Below the pieces are notes generated by a model. It was not told the origin of the DNA and ran no database searches. It saw only the letters and a list, made by a program, of their open reading frames with translations. DNA of 54,855 nt from Colivivens sp963640465 (lineage in GTDB: Bacteria; Bacteroidota; Bacteroidia; Bacteroidales; Bacteroidaceae). The stretch covers positions 1-54,855 of the forward strand of contig CAVHYP010000010.1 in the NCBI GenBank assembly GCA_963640465.1, written 5' to 3'. The translations under genes were made by a program, and so were the position numbers. Shown here piece by piece: positions 8,558 through 16,474 of this stretch (position 1 is the stretch's first letter; the number at the start of each line of letters is the position of its first letter).

Positions 8558-8855
8558 TATAGAAGTAAAGACGGTTGAGATGCTCAAAACCGTTTTCGAC
8601 CCGGAGATACCGGTTAATGTGTATGATCTCGGACTAATCTACAAGATTGACGTGACGGACGACTATGCTGTCAATATCGAAATGACACTTACAGCACCTT
8701 CTTGTCCTGCTGCCGATTTTATCATTGAGGACATCAATCAGAAGGTCGGCTCTATTGACGGGGTGAAGGAAGTGAAAGTCGACATCGTCTATGAACCTGA
8801 ATGGAACAAAGACATGATGAGTGATGAGGCAAAGCTCGACTTGGGTCTCATGTAG
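8544..8855 (+). CDS. MIP18/DUF59 family Fe-S assembly factor (SufT-like)
   Basis: A small protein of 103 residues made of one DUF59 domain. The hallmark FDPEIPVNVYDLGLIY and the TAPSCPAADFI segment with its conserved cysteine are present. Members help mature iron-sulfur proteins (SufT, PaaD, MIP18 types). The gene overlaps the end of radC, so the two are translationally coupled. An ATG three codons upstream (8535) is also possible. It is not beside a suf operon here, which is normal for stand-alone SufT homologues in Bacteroidetes. Confidence 0.88.
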   Translation: MEKYDIEVKTVEMLKTVFDPEIPVNVYDLGLIYKIDVTDDYAVNIEMTLTAPSCPAADFIIEDINQKVGSIDGVKEVKVDIVYEPEWNKDMMSDEAKLDLGLM

Positions 8856-8881
8856 TGGAAAATTAAAAGAATCAACAGACT

Positions 8882-9646
8882 ATGGTTTATTTTTTGTCAG
8901 ATGCACATTTGGGTAGTCGTGCCCTCGAACACAAGAGGACTCAGGAGCGCAAGCTCGTACGTTTCCTCGATTCCATCAAGCACAAGGCTGAAGCGGTTTA
9001 TCTGCTTGGCGACATGTTCGATTTCTGGTTTGAGTACAAGGATGTGGTGCCCAAAGGCTATACACGCTTCCTTGGTAAGTTAAGCGAACTGACTGACTTG
9101 GGGGTTGAGGTGCATTATTTCACTGGCAACCACGACATGTGGATGGACGACTATCTTAACAAGGAATGTGGCGTAATCATACACCGTGAACCTTGTCTGC
9201 TGGAAATCTATGGCAAAGAGTTCTATTTGGCACACGGACACAATCTCGACCTCGACAAGGACGACCGTATGGGAAGGTTTATGTTCTGGTGCTTCGAGAA
9301 CAAGACTTTGCAACGTTTTGCAAAGATGATTCATCCCCATTGGTTCATGAACTTCGGACTGAATTGGGCAAAGAACAGTAGGGAAAAGCACAAGACTATT
9401 GGCGAGGAACCGTATAAGGGCGAACAGGATGAAAACCTTGTGGTTTTTGCCAAGCAGTATCTTGCATCCCATTCGGGAGTCAATTACTTTATATTCGGGC
9501 ACCGGCACATTGAGCTTGACTTGATGATTGGTCACGACTGCCATGTCATCATCCTTGGCGAATGGTACAGCCTCTTCACTTATGCCTCTTTCGACGGCAC
9601 CACATTTGTGATGGGCAACTATGTGGAGGGCGAAACAGAATTGTAG
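8882..9646 (+). CDS. lpxH: UDP-2,3-diacylglucosamine diphosphatase
   Basis: Calcineurin-like phosphoesterase that cleaves UDP-2,3-diacylglucosamine to lipid X and UMP in lipid A synthesis at the inner membrane. All metal motifs are in order in the 254-residue protein: SDAHLG at residues 6-11, GDMFDFW, GNHD, AHGHNLDL and GHRH near residue 200. The insert between GNHD and GHRH, with WFMNFGLNWAKNSREKHK, matches the lipid-binding cap of LpxH from Bacteroidetes. It lies 26 nt after the DUF59 gene in the same direction. It is not next to other lpx genes in this window. Confidence 0.9.
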   Translation: MVYFLSDAHLGSRALEHKRTQERKLVRFLDSIKHKAEAVYLLGDMFDFWFEYKDVVPKGYTRFLGKLSELTDLGVEVHYFTGNHDMWMDDYLNKECGVIIHREPCLLEIYGKEFYLAHGHNLDLDKDDRMGRFMFWCFENKTLQRFAKMIHPHWFMNFGLNWAKNSREKHKTIGEEPYKGEQDENLVVFAKQYLASHSGVNYFIFGHRHIELDLMIGHDCHVIILGEWYSLFTYASFDGTTFVMGNYVEGETEL

Positions 9647-9806
9647 ACTCGGAAAATCTGAATATAGCCGGTGGAGGTCAGAATATAGCCGAAATGTTGT
9701 TGTATAATGACTCGAGAATAATTGGCGAATAACCGGAAGTTTATTGGTGGACAATTTGTAGATAATAGTCCGTTTCAGCCTGTAGAGATTCCAATTATGG
9801 GCTGAT

Positions 9807-9852
9807 ATACATTTTATTCACGATAAGTATGAATAAAATGCATAAAATGCAT
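9807..9852. promoter_or_regulatory. Inverted repeat resembling ARG boxes upstream of argR
   Basis: ATACATTTTATTCA (9807-9820) and TGAATAAAATGCAT (9830-9843) form a 14-nt inverted repeat with one mismatch and a 9-nt spacer. A further ATGCAT follows after 3 nt (9847-9852). The half-site TGAATAAAATGCA resembles the ArgR/AhrC box (TGAAT-A/T-rich-ATTCA) with one base missing. It abuts the argR promoter, as expected for autoregulation and control of the arginine operon by ArgR bound to arginine. Binding itself is inferred. Confidence 0.55.
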
Positions 9853-9881
9853 TGTTGTTTGGGTATTATTTTATAATTTTG
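9852..9881 (+). promoter_or_regulatory. Promoter of argR and the arginine operon
   Basis: TTG at 9852-9854, 19 nt, then TAATTTTG at 9874-9881. The expected start site is near 9888, which would place an ATG at 9891 at the very 5' end of the message; this argues for the ATG at 9909 as the argR start. Confidence 0.7.
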
Positions 9882-9908
9882 CAGTCCCAAATGAATAATT
9901 ATACGGCA

Positions 9909-10379
9909 ATGGATACTAAAGGTTCAAGGTTGGAGGTAATAAAACTGATTCTTTCGAGTCAGGAAATCTCTTCTCAGGAAGACTTACTCAAGAAGTTGCA
10001 GCAGGAAGGATTCCTTCTGTCGCAGGCAACACTTTCGAGAGACTTGAAGCAATTGAAGGTTGCCAAGGCTGCATCGATGAACGGCAGATCGATTTACATC
10101 CTGCCCAACAATGCCATGTACCGACGGGTGAGAGAGCATCGTCCTATTCAGGAGATGCTGTTGAGCAGCGGTGTGCAGGCAATACATTTCAGCGGAAACC
10201 TCTGCGTCATCAAGACTCGCCCAGGCTACGCAAGCAGTGTGGCATACGACATCGACAATGCCAACATACCAGAGGTGATTGGTACGGTGGCAGGCGACGA
10301 TACAATAATGATTGTTCTCGAGGAGAATTATTCGCGGGAACTTATGAGAATGAAATTAGAAACAACATTAAACAAATAA
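9909..10379 (+). CDS. argR: arginine repressor
   Basis: Hexameric arginine-sensing regulator. The 156-residue length is exactly typical. The N-terminal winged helix carries SQATLSRDLKQLKV (recognition helix, usually TQATxSRDxxEL), and the C-terminal oligomerisation/arginine-binding domain ends with the hallmark GTVAGDDTIMIV. I prefer the ATG at 9909 over 9891 because the earlier one would be nearly leaderless. It heads a run of arginine genes and lies directly after an inverted repeat that could be its own operator. It may repress or, in some bacteria, activate. Confidence 0.93.
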   Translation: MDTKGSRLEVIKLILSSQEISSQEDLLKKLQQEGFLLSQATLSRDLKQLKVAKAASMNGRSIYILPNNAMYRRVREHRPIQEMLLSSGVQAIHFSGNLCVIKTRPGYASSVAYDIDNANIPEVIGTVAGDDTIMIVLEENYSRELMRMKLETTLNK

Positions 10380-10424
10380 CAAGTATGGTAGGGCAAGATT
10401 TGAGGCTTGCCATGACAAACGGAA

Positions 10425-11060
10425 ATGGAATATCCAGATGGAATAAAAGTCATTGTGGCTGATGCGTCACATGAGAAGTATGTGGATCTGATTAATGACA
10501 CGATACGCGAGGCTGCAAGAAAACGCGGTACAGGCATTGCAGAGCGTACGCATGAGTATGTGGCAACAAAAATGAAGGAAGGTAAGGCTGTGCTGGCTCT
10601 TGATCCAAGCCAACAGACTGAGCTGGGAGACAAGTTTGCAGGTTTTAGCTATATTGAAACATGGGGCAACAAGTCGTATGTGACCACCTCGGGATTGATT
10701 GTTCACCCGGACTATCAGGGGCGTGACATATCTAAACGTATAAAAGACCATACATTTACGCTGGCACGTGTCCGATGGCCTCATGCAAAAATCTTCTCGC
10801 TTACGAGCGGGGACGCTGTCATGAAGATGAACACAGCATTGGGTTATGTTCCGGTGTCGTTCAACCAACTTACCGACGACGATTCCTTCTGGCGCAGTTG
10901 TCAGGGCTGTGTGAACTATCCTATTCTGCAGATGAAGAACCGTAAGTTTTGTATCTGCACGGGAATGCTCTACAATCCGGAAAAACACAAGGGCGAACCA
11001 ACACCCATTGAACTTTTTCAGGAAATAATAAAGGAAATGGCAGTGAGAGGACTCATGTAA
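10425..11060 (+). CDS. GNAT acyltransferase of the arginine operon, probable N-acylglutamate synthase
   Basis: A 211-residue protein with a GNAT fold: the acyl-CoA pyrophosphate loop is around GLIVHPDYQGRDISKRIKDH (about residues 89-108), and KMNTALGYVPVSF is the usual strand-helix end. It is placed between argR and argG and no other first-step enzyme of arginine synthesis is near. From memory, the gene at the same position in Bacteroides thetaiotaomicron is required for arginine synthesis and was proposed to make N-succinylglutamate, because Bacteroidetes use succinylated intermediates. I infer the same role. A C-terminal part with several cysteines (SCQGCVNYP, KFCICTGM) is unusual for ArgA. 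An unrelated GNAT is the alternative. Confidence 0.65.
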   Translation: MEYPDGIKVIVADASHEKYVDLINDTIREAARKRGTGIAERTHEYVATKMKEGKAVLALDPSQQTELGDKFAGFSYIETWGNKSYVTTSGLIVHPDYQGRDISKRIKDHTFTLARVRWPHAKIFSLTSGDAVMKMNTALGYVPVSFNQLTDDDSFWRSCQGCVNYPILQMKNRKFCICTGMLYNPEKHKGEPTPIELFQEIIKEMAVRGLM

Positions 11061-11115
11061 GTGAAAGGTCTTTTCAAGTCTAATGATGTGGAATACAATA
11101 AAAACAAATAATAAG

Positions 11116-12321
11116 ATGGATAAGAAGAAAAAGGTTGTCGTTGCTTTCAGCGGTGGTTTGGATACATCCTATACCGTGATGTATCTGGCAAAAGAAAAAG
11201 GATATGAAGTTCATGCGGCTTGTGCCAATACAGGCGGTTTCAGCGCAGAACAGTTGAAGACTAATGAGGAGAACGCCTACAAGTTGGGCGCAACAAAATA
11301 CGTCACTCTTGATGTGACACACGAATACTATGAGAAAAGCCTCAAGTATATGGTCTACGGCAACGTACTGCGCAACAACTGCTACCCGATATCAGTAAGT
11401 TCCGAGCGTATCTTCCAGGCTCTTGCCATTGCACGCTATGCCAAGGAAATCGGAGCAGATGCCATTGCTCATGGAAGTACTGGCGCAGGCAATGACCAGA
11501 TCCGTTTCGACATGACATTCCTTGTCATGGCACCTGGAACGGAAATCATCACACTTACTCGCGACGGAAATTTGAGCCGTCAGGAGGAGATTGACTACCT
11601 CAACAAGAATGGTTTTTCTGCCGACTTCGCGAAATTGAAATACAGCTACAATGTGGGTTTGTGGGGAACAAGTATCTGCGGTGGTGAAATCCTCGACTCA
11701 GAACAGGGCTTGCCAGAGTCTGCTTACTTGAAGCACCCGACAAAGGATGGTCCGGAGATTCTCAAGATTGGTTTTGAGAAGGGAGAAATTGTGTCTGTCA
11801 ACGGTACTCACTATGACGACAAGGTCAAGGCAATTCAGGCAGTAGAAGAAATCGGTGCTGCATACGGAATCGGCCGTGACTGCCATGTGGGCGATACAAT
11901 AATAGGTATAAAGGGACGTGTAGGCTTTGAGGCAGCAGCTCCAATGCTTATTATCGGTGCACACCGCTTCCTCGAGAAGTTCACACTTTCAAAGTGGCAA
12001 CAGTACTGGAAAGATCAAATCAGCAATTGGTATGGAATGTTCCTGCATGAGAGCCAGTACCTTGAGCCTGTCATGCCTGATATGGAGGCAATGCTTACCA
12101 GTTCACAGCGCAATGTGACAGGAGAGGTGACACTCGAGCTGCGTCCACTTATGTTCCAGACTGTAGGTGTTGATTCTCCTAACGATCTTGTGAAGAATAA
12201 ACTCGGTGAGTATGGCGAAACAGCCAAGGCATGGACTAGCGAAGATGCAAAAGGATTCATCAAAGTCAATTCCACTGCACTTCGTGCTTACTATCTTGCT
12301 CATCCAGACGAAAGGAACTAA
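11116..12321 (+). CDS. argG: argininosuccinate synthase
   Basis: Cytoplasmic enzyme joining citrulline and aspartate with ATP to argininosuccinate. The ATP P-loop VVVAFSGGLDTSYTV is at residues 6-20 and the citrulline/aspartate motif region IAHGSTGAGNDQIRFD is intact. The length is 401 residues. The ATG at 11116 gives the normal short start MDKKKKVVVAFSGG; an in-frame ATG 33 nt earlier would add an untypical tail. It is followed by argC after 3 nt. The ArgH partner is not in the window. Confidence 0.95.
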   Translation: MDKKKKVVVAFSGGLDTSYTVMYLAKEKGYEVHAACANTGGFSAEQLKTNEENAYKLGATKYVTLDVTHEYYEKSLKYMVYGNVLRNNCYPISVSSERIFQALAIARYAKEIGADAIAHGSTGAGNDQIRFDMTFLVMAPGTEIITLTRDGNLSRQEEIDYLNKNGFSADFAKLKYSYNVGLWGTSICGGEILDSEQGLPESAYLKHPTKDGPEILKIGFEKGEIVSVNGTHYDDKVKAIQAVEEIGAAYGIGRDCHVGDTIIGIKGRVGFEAAAPMLIIGAHRFLEKFTLSKWQQYWKDQISNWYGMFLHESQYLEPVMPDMEAMLTSSQRNVTGEVTLELRPLMFQTVGVDSPNDLVKNKLGEYGETAKAWTSEDAKGFIKVNSTALRAYYLAHPDERN

Positions 12322-12324
12322 GAG

Positions 12325-13335
12325 ATGGTGAAAGTCGGAATCTTAGGAGCTGCTGGATATACAGGAGGCGAACTCATTCGGCTGTTGCTCAATCATCCGT
12401 CGGTGGAGATTGTGTTTGCCAACAGTGAATCAAACGCAGGCAACAAAGTGTATGAAGTCCATGAAGGACTGATAGGGGAGACTGAACTGGAGTTCACTGA
12501 TGCCAAGCCTTTTGACAAGGTGGATGTTGTGTTCTTCTGCTTCGGACATGGAAAGAGTGAGGCATTCCTGAAGGAAAATGCTGTTCCTGCAGGGGTAAAA
12601 ATCATAGATTTGGCACAGGATTTCCGTATCAAGGGCAATCATGATTATGTCTATGGCTTGCCGGAGATTCACCGTGAGGAAATCAAGGCATGCATGCATC
12701 TTGCCAATCCGGGGTGTTTCGCCACTGCCATCCAGCTCGGACTGCTTCCTTTGGCTAAGGCAGGACTGTTGACCCACGACGTGAATGTCAGTGCCATCAC
12801 AGGTTCCACCGGCGCAGGTCAGAAGCCGGGCGCAACAACCCATTTCTCATGGAGAGCAGACAACTTGAGCGTATATAAAGTGTTCGCTCACCAGCATCTG
12901 CATGAAATAACCCAAACATTGAACGAACTCCGTCCAATTGGCACTCCCAGTGTTGTCGACACGTTGAACGAGGGCTATGATGTAGATGGTGTTACTGTGG
13001 ACTTTGTTCCATTCAGAGGAAACTTCTCTCGTGGCATATTCTGCTCGGAAGTTCTGCGAATTGACTCGGATGATGCAGATGTCGTGGAATTGTATAAGGA
13101 CTTCTACAAGGACGCTGCATTCACTCATTACTCAGACAAAGCGTTGGATTTGAAGCAGGTGGTCAATACCAATAAAGCGCTCGTGCATGTGGAACAGTTC
13201 GGCAAGAAACTTGTCATCACTTCGGTCATCGACAATCTGCTCAAGGGTGCAGTGGGGCAGGCAGTGCAGAATATGAACTTGATGTTCGGACTGGATGAGG
13301 CTGAAGGTCTCAAACTCAAGGCAAGTGCATTTTAA
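12325..13335 (+). CDS. argC: N-acyl-gamma-glutamyl-phosphate reductase
   Basis: NADPH-dependent reductase that makes the N-acylglutamate semialdehyde. The Rossmann motif GILGAAGYTGGELIRLLL is at the start, the catalytic cysteine lies in LANPGCFATA (about residue 131), and the C-terminal half has HQHLHEITQTL. The 336-residue length is typical. In Bacteroidetes the substrate is probably the succinylated form, by analogy with neighbours. The last codons (KASAF) and the stop form the first unit of a 29-bp tandem repeat that continues into the gap before argD. It is tightly coupled to argG (3 nt). Confidence 0.94.
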   Translation: MVKVGILGAAGYTGGELIRLLLNHPSVEIVFANSESNAGNKVYEVHEGLIGETELEFTDAKPFDKVDVVFFCFGHGKSEAFLKENAVPAGVKIIDLAQDFRIKGNHDYVYGLPEIHREEIKACMHLANPGCFATAIQLGLLPLAKAGLLTHDVNVSAITGSTGAGQKPGATTHFSWRADNLSVYKVFAHQHLHEITQTLNELRPIGTPSVVDTLNEGYDVDGVTVDFVPFRGNFSRGIFCSEVLRIDSDDADVVELYKDFYKDAAFTHYSDKALDLKQVVNTNKALVHVEQFGKKLVITSVIDNLLKGAVGQAVQNMNLMFGLDEAEGLKLKASAF

Positions 13336-13399
13336 GTAAAGGATTAAAGGCAAGTGCATTTTAAGTAAAGGATTAAAGGCAAGTACATTTTAGTAAACT
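13321..13399 (+). repeat. 29-bp tandem repeat beginning inside the argC stop region
   Basis: Two identical 29-bp units (13321-13349, 13350-13378; unit begins GCAAGTGCATTTTAAGTAAA) and a diverged third (from 13379). The first unit encodes the last four ArgC residues and the stop. It looks like a local tandem duplication of the argC end. It lengthens the argC-argD spacer to 94 nt. Confidence 0.9.
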
Positions 13400-13429
13400 A
13401 TTTAATAGACAAGACAGAAACATAGGATT

Positions 13430-14557
13430 ATGCAGTTATTTGATGTTTATCCGCTGTTTGATATAGCAATAGAAAAAGGAAAAGGATGTAAGGTCTGGGA
13501 CGACAAAGGTCAAGAATATCTTGACCTGTATGGTGGTCATGCTGTAATCAGCATCGGACATTGCCATCCGCATTATGTTGAGAAAATGACTGAGCAACTC
13601 AACAAGCTAGGTTTCTATAGTAATTCAGTAATCAACCCGTTGCAGCGTGAATTGGCACAGCGTCTTGGCAAGGCTTGTGGGTGCGAGGACTACAGCCTGT
13701 TCCTGGTGAATACCGGAGCAGAGGCAAATGAGAATGCCTTGAAGTTGGCTTCGTTCTACAATGGACGCAGAAGGGTATTGTCTGCAGACAAGGCTTTCCA
13801 TGGACGTACATCCCTGGCTGTTGAAGTTACAGACAATCCAAAGATTGTATCGCCTATAAACAACAATGGTCACGTGACCTTCCTTCCGCTTAACGACCTT
13901 GATGCATGGAAGAAGGAAATTGAGAAGGACGATGTGTGCGCTTGTATCATTGAGTGCATTCAGGGTGTAGGTGGCATTCGTGTGGCAAGCAAGGAATTCA
14001 TGCAAGGGCTGAGCGCAGTCTGCAAAGAGCACAACACCATACTTGTTTGCGACGAGATTCAGTGTGGTTACGGACGTTCAGGCAAATTCTTCGCTCATCA
14101 GCATCTTGACGTTAAGCCCGACCTCATCACAGTTGCCAAAGGTATAGGTAACGGATTCCCGATGAGTGGCGTACTTATTTCTCCGATGTTCAAGGCTGTC
14201 TATGGTCAGTTGGGTACTACTTTCGGTGGCAACCACTTGGCTTGTGCTGCAGCGCTGGCGGTGCTTGATGTGATGGAGGAGGAACATCTGGTTGAGAATG
14301 CAGCCGAGGTAGGCGAGTATCTCATTGGCCGTCTGAAGGAAGAGAAACTGCCTCATGTGGTAGATGTCCGAGGCAAGGGTTTGATGATAGGCATCGAACT
14401 CGATGTACCTTACAAGGAAATACGCAACCGACTGGTGCATGAACAGCATTGCTTCACTGGCTGCAGCGGAACAAACGTGCTCCGCCTGCTTCCGCCTCTC
14501 TGTCTGACGAAGGCAGATGCAGATGATTTCATCTGTCGTTTGAAGAAGGTTATGTGA
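13430..14557 (+). CDS. argD: acetylornithine/succinylornithine aminotransferase
   Basis: PLP-dependent class III aminotransferase that makes N-acylornithine from the semialdehyde and glutamate. The 375-residue length is typical. Visible landmarks are DLYGGHAVISIGHCHPHYV near the start, NTGAEANENALKLA (cofactor phosphate site), LVCDEIQCGYGRSGKFF and the Schiff-base lysine in ITVAKGIGNGFPM. It closes the main arginine run and is followed at once by a strong hairpin terminator, so proC downstream uses its own promoter. Confidence 0.93.
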   Translation: MQLFDVYPLFDIAIEKGKGCKVWDDKGQEYLDLYGGHAVISIGHCHPHYVEKMTEQLNKLGFYSNSVINPLQRELAQRLGKACGCEDYSLFLVNTGAEANENALKLASFYNGRRRVLSADKAFHGRTSLAVEVTDNPKIVSPINNNGHVTFLPLNDLDAWKKEIEKDDVCACIIECIQGVGGIRVASKEFMQGLSAVCKEHNTILVCDEIQCGYGRSGKFFAHQHLDVKPDLITVAKGIGNGFPMSGVLISPMFKAVYGQLGTTFGGNHLACAAALAVLDVMEEEHLVENAAEVGEYLIGRLKEEKLPHVVDVRGKGLMIGIELDVPYKEIRNRLVHEQHCFTGCSGTNVLRLLPPLCLTKADADDFICRLKKVM

Positions 14558-14577
14558 TAGGGTAGAAGATTGAAACT

Positions 14578-14630
14578 ACAACTGGCCATTGGCAAGGGAT
14601 TACACCTTTCAATGGCCAGTTGTCTTTTTA
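14578..14630. terminator. Strong terminator hairpin after argD
   Basis: A perfect 14-bp stem, ACAACTGGCCATTG (14578-14591) with CAATGGCCAGTTGT (14610-14623), an 18-nt loop and then CTTTTTA. It would end the argR-argD transcript. It may also stop minus-strand transcription, although the T-run is only on the plus side. Confidence 0.85.
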
Positions 14631-14698
14631 TGGCTTATCCGTTATATTCAATTGTAGTCGGCAATGGAATCTTGGTACGTTGTCAATTCGTAATTTGG

Positions 14699-15196
14699 CT
14701 ACTGGATGTTTTTTCTACCCAACAGTTCTTTATGCATTATATCCATACGCTTCTTGCAATACGGAGATGTGATCCAATTCCTTACTTGTTGATACTGGTT
14801 CTCGTCCACTGGTTTCCAATTAAAAACCGAAGCATAGTCTTCCACAACCATCATTTGGAAAAGGAACGGGTATCCACAATGACCCATTATGCGCTCAAAC
14901 TCCTGATGCTGAAGTTCAATGACTTTCATCCATCTGTTTGCGTCATTCTCGTCTACCTGCTCATGACATTTCCTAAAAGGGCTAAGCTGAACAATTATTG
15001 CCGGCACCATTGTCTCTGTACAGATAAAAGGAATGGTGACATTTTCCGGATCCAGATATCTTAAATAGGAATAGTCAACGACTCCTCCTGCTGACTGTCT
15101 TAAAAGAGCTAGGGTTGTGAGCATCTTTACATACTTGGCATTGATACATTCGGCGTAGTCAGTAGATTTGCCGTAGCGTTGTATGCCGCTTATCAC
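14699..15196 (-). CDS. Unrecognised ORF, possibly a gene remnant
   Basis: An open frame of 165 codons with a plausible soluble-protein composition (DYSYLRYLDPENVTIPF, QHQEFERIMGHCGYPFLFQM, NWITSPYCKKRMDIMHKELL). I do not recognise the family. The only upstream start is a GTG at 15196, just after the ferredoxin terminator and with a stop codon directly before it; an internal ATG at 15124 would give 141 residues. No promoter box is visible. It may be the 3' part of a gene whose beginning was lost, inserted between argD and proC. The opposite strand is also open for 164 codons but looks like a shadow. Confidence 0.4.
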   Translation of the reverse strand: MISGIQRYGKSTDYAECINAKYVKMLTTLALLRQSAGGVVDYSYLRYLDPENVTIPFICTETMVPAIIVQLSPFRKCHEQVDENDANRWMKVIELQHQEFERIMGHCGYPFLFQMMVVEDYASVFNWKPVDENQYQQVRNWITSPYCKKRMDIMHKELLGRKNIQ

Positions 15197-15215
15197 CTAT
15201 AATATGATGCCTCGC

Positions 15216-15249
15216 GCAAAAAAAAGGATGCCCTCTCAAGGACATCCTT
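15216..15249 (-). terminator. Rho-independent terminator after the ferredoxin gene
   Basis: On the minus strand a 10-bp stem (AAGGATGTCC with GGGCATCCTT, one U-G pair) around loop TTGAGA is followed by a T-run (plus-strand A-run 15218-15225). It lies 36 nt past the ferredoxin stop codon. Confidence 0.85.
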
Positions 15250-15285
15250 ATGAATATGAATTCAAGTTTGTTTACCCAACAAGCT

Positions 15286-15459
15286 TTATTCGCCCGGATT
15301 GATTGCTCCAGCCGGACAAGCGTCAGCACATGTGCCACAATCAACACATGAGTTCGGGTCAATAACATACTTGCCGTCGCCCTCGGAAATTGCTTCTGAT
15401 GGGCATTCTCCTGCGCAAGTTCCACACATTACGCAGTCGTCAGAAATTACATAAGCCAT
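15286..15459 (-). CDS. 2[4Fe-4S] ferredoxin
   Basis: A 57-residue clostridial-type ferredoxin. Two cluster motifs CxxCxxCxxxCP are complete, at Cys9/12/15/19 and Cys38/41/44/48, so it should hold two 4Fe-4S clusters and act as a low-potential soluble electron carrier (for example with pyruvate:ferredoxin oxidoreductase or Rnf). The start MAYVISDDCVMCGTCAGECP is a standard one. It has its own promoter and terminator and interrupts the argD-proC order on the opposite strand. Codons look normal for the window. Confidence 0.95.
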   Translation of the reverse strand: MAYVISDDCVMCGTCAGECPSEAISEGDGKYVIDPNSCVDCGTCADACPAGAINPGE

Positions 15460-15515
15460 ACTTCGAATGATTTAGTTTATAAATATATCTACTACAGTGT
15501 TTGATAAAACAAGTG

Positions 15516-15523
15516 CAAAGGTA
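15516..15523 (-). promoter_or_regulatory. -7 promoter element of the ferredoxin gene
   Basis: The minus strand reads TACCTTTG, an exact TAnnTTTG match, 57 nt before the ferredoxin ATG. No clear upstream TTTG box is seen. Confidence 0.6.
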
Positions 15524-15597
15524 GGAAATAATTCAGTATTTGTCGCCCCTTACGATAGTTTTTTTGGGAAATATTTCGTCTTTCGTCCGATTTGGCG

Positions 15598-15605
15598 TAA
15601 CTTTG
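15598..15605 (+). promoter_or_regulatory. -7 promoter element of proC
   Basis: TAACTTTG, an exact match, 56 nt before the proC ATG. A near-consensus TTTC lies about 20 nt upstream (15574-15577). It gives proC a promoter separate from the argR-argD unit. Confidence 0.65.
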
Positions 15606-15660
15606 TAGCTGAAATCGAGAGAAGGAACACTCAATTCTAACTAACAAACGTAGTACACGT

Positions 15661-16452
15661 ATGAACATTACAATTATCGGAGCCGGCAGCATTGGCGGTG
15701 CATTGGCACGCGGATGGAGCAAGAAAGAAGCAGACTTGAAACTGACGGTGTCGGGTGTGCATTGGGAGAAACTCAACAAAATCAAGGAGGACTGCCCTGC
15801 AGTGGAAGTGATGGTGGATGATACCCTCGCAATAAAGGATGCCGACGTCATCGTCATCGCAGTAAAGCCCTGGCAGGTGGAGACTGTCATCAATGACATC
15901 AAACCCAACCTCACATCCTCGCAGCTGCTCGTATCGCTGGCAGCTGGAGTGACTCTGGAGGACATCAAAGCCATACTCTATAAGCACCAGTGCCAGATTC
16001 CGTCGCTGTTCTATGTGATTCCGAACATCGCAGCAGAATTCTGCGAGAGCATGACATTCATTTGCTCTGCCGACGACGAATCGAAGAAACACGAGGAGAC
16101 AATCGACAATCTCTTCAAGCTGGTTGGCGACACCTTCTGCTGTGCAGAGAAGATGGTTGCCCCGGGCATGCTCATGGCATCGTGCGGCATTGCCTACGTA
16201 ATGCGTTTCCTGCGCGTACAGACTGAAGCAGGAGTGGAAATGGGATTCTACCCGAAGGATGCACTGAAGATTGCCATACAGACAATGAAAGGCGCGTCAG
16301 AACTACTTCACAAGACTGGCGAACACCCGGAACAGGCAATCGACCGCGTGACCACTCCGGGCGGATACACTATAAAAGGACTGAACGAGATGGACCATGC
16401 GGGATTCAACTCTGCCGTCATCCGTGTGTTCAAGACCGGTTACGAGAAATAA
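15661..16452 (+). CDS. proC: pyrroline-5-carboxylate reductase
   Basis: NAD(P)H enzyme that makes proline from pyrroline-5-carboxylate. The 263-residue protein opens with the Rossmann motif MNITIIGAGSIGGALARGW; VIVIAVKPWQVETVI and SLAAGVTLEDI follow. The C-terminal signature RVTTPGGYTIKGLNEMDHAG is the ProC hallmark. In Bacteroides I recall proC directly after argD; here a ferredoxin gene on the other strand sits between. The gap to pta is only 22 nt, so pta and ackA may be read from the proC promoter as well. Confidence 0.94.
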   Translation: MNITIIGAGSIGGALARGWSKKEADLKLTVSGVHWEKLNKIKEDCPAVEVMVDDTLAIKDADVIVIAVKPWQVETVINDIKPNLTSSQLLVSLAAGVTLEDIKAILYKHQCQIPSLFYVIPNIAAEFCESMTFICSADDESKKHEETIDNLFKLVGDTFCCAEKMVAPGMLMASCGIAYVMRFLRVQTEAGVEMGFYPKDALKIAIQTMKGASELLHKTGEHPEQAIDRVTTPGGYTIKGLNEMDHAGFNSAVIRVFKTGYEK

Positions 16453-16474
16453 CTATAAAACAAACTATACAACA

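Noticed and set aside
14570..15064. Plus-strand open frame of 164 codons after argD
   Set aside because: It starts inside the argD terminator, has an odd Cys/His/Leu-rich composition and lies antisense to a more protein-like frame. I treat it as a shadow.
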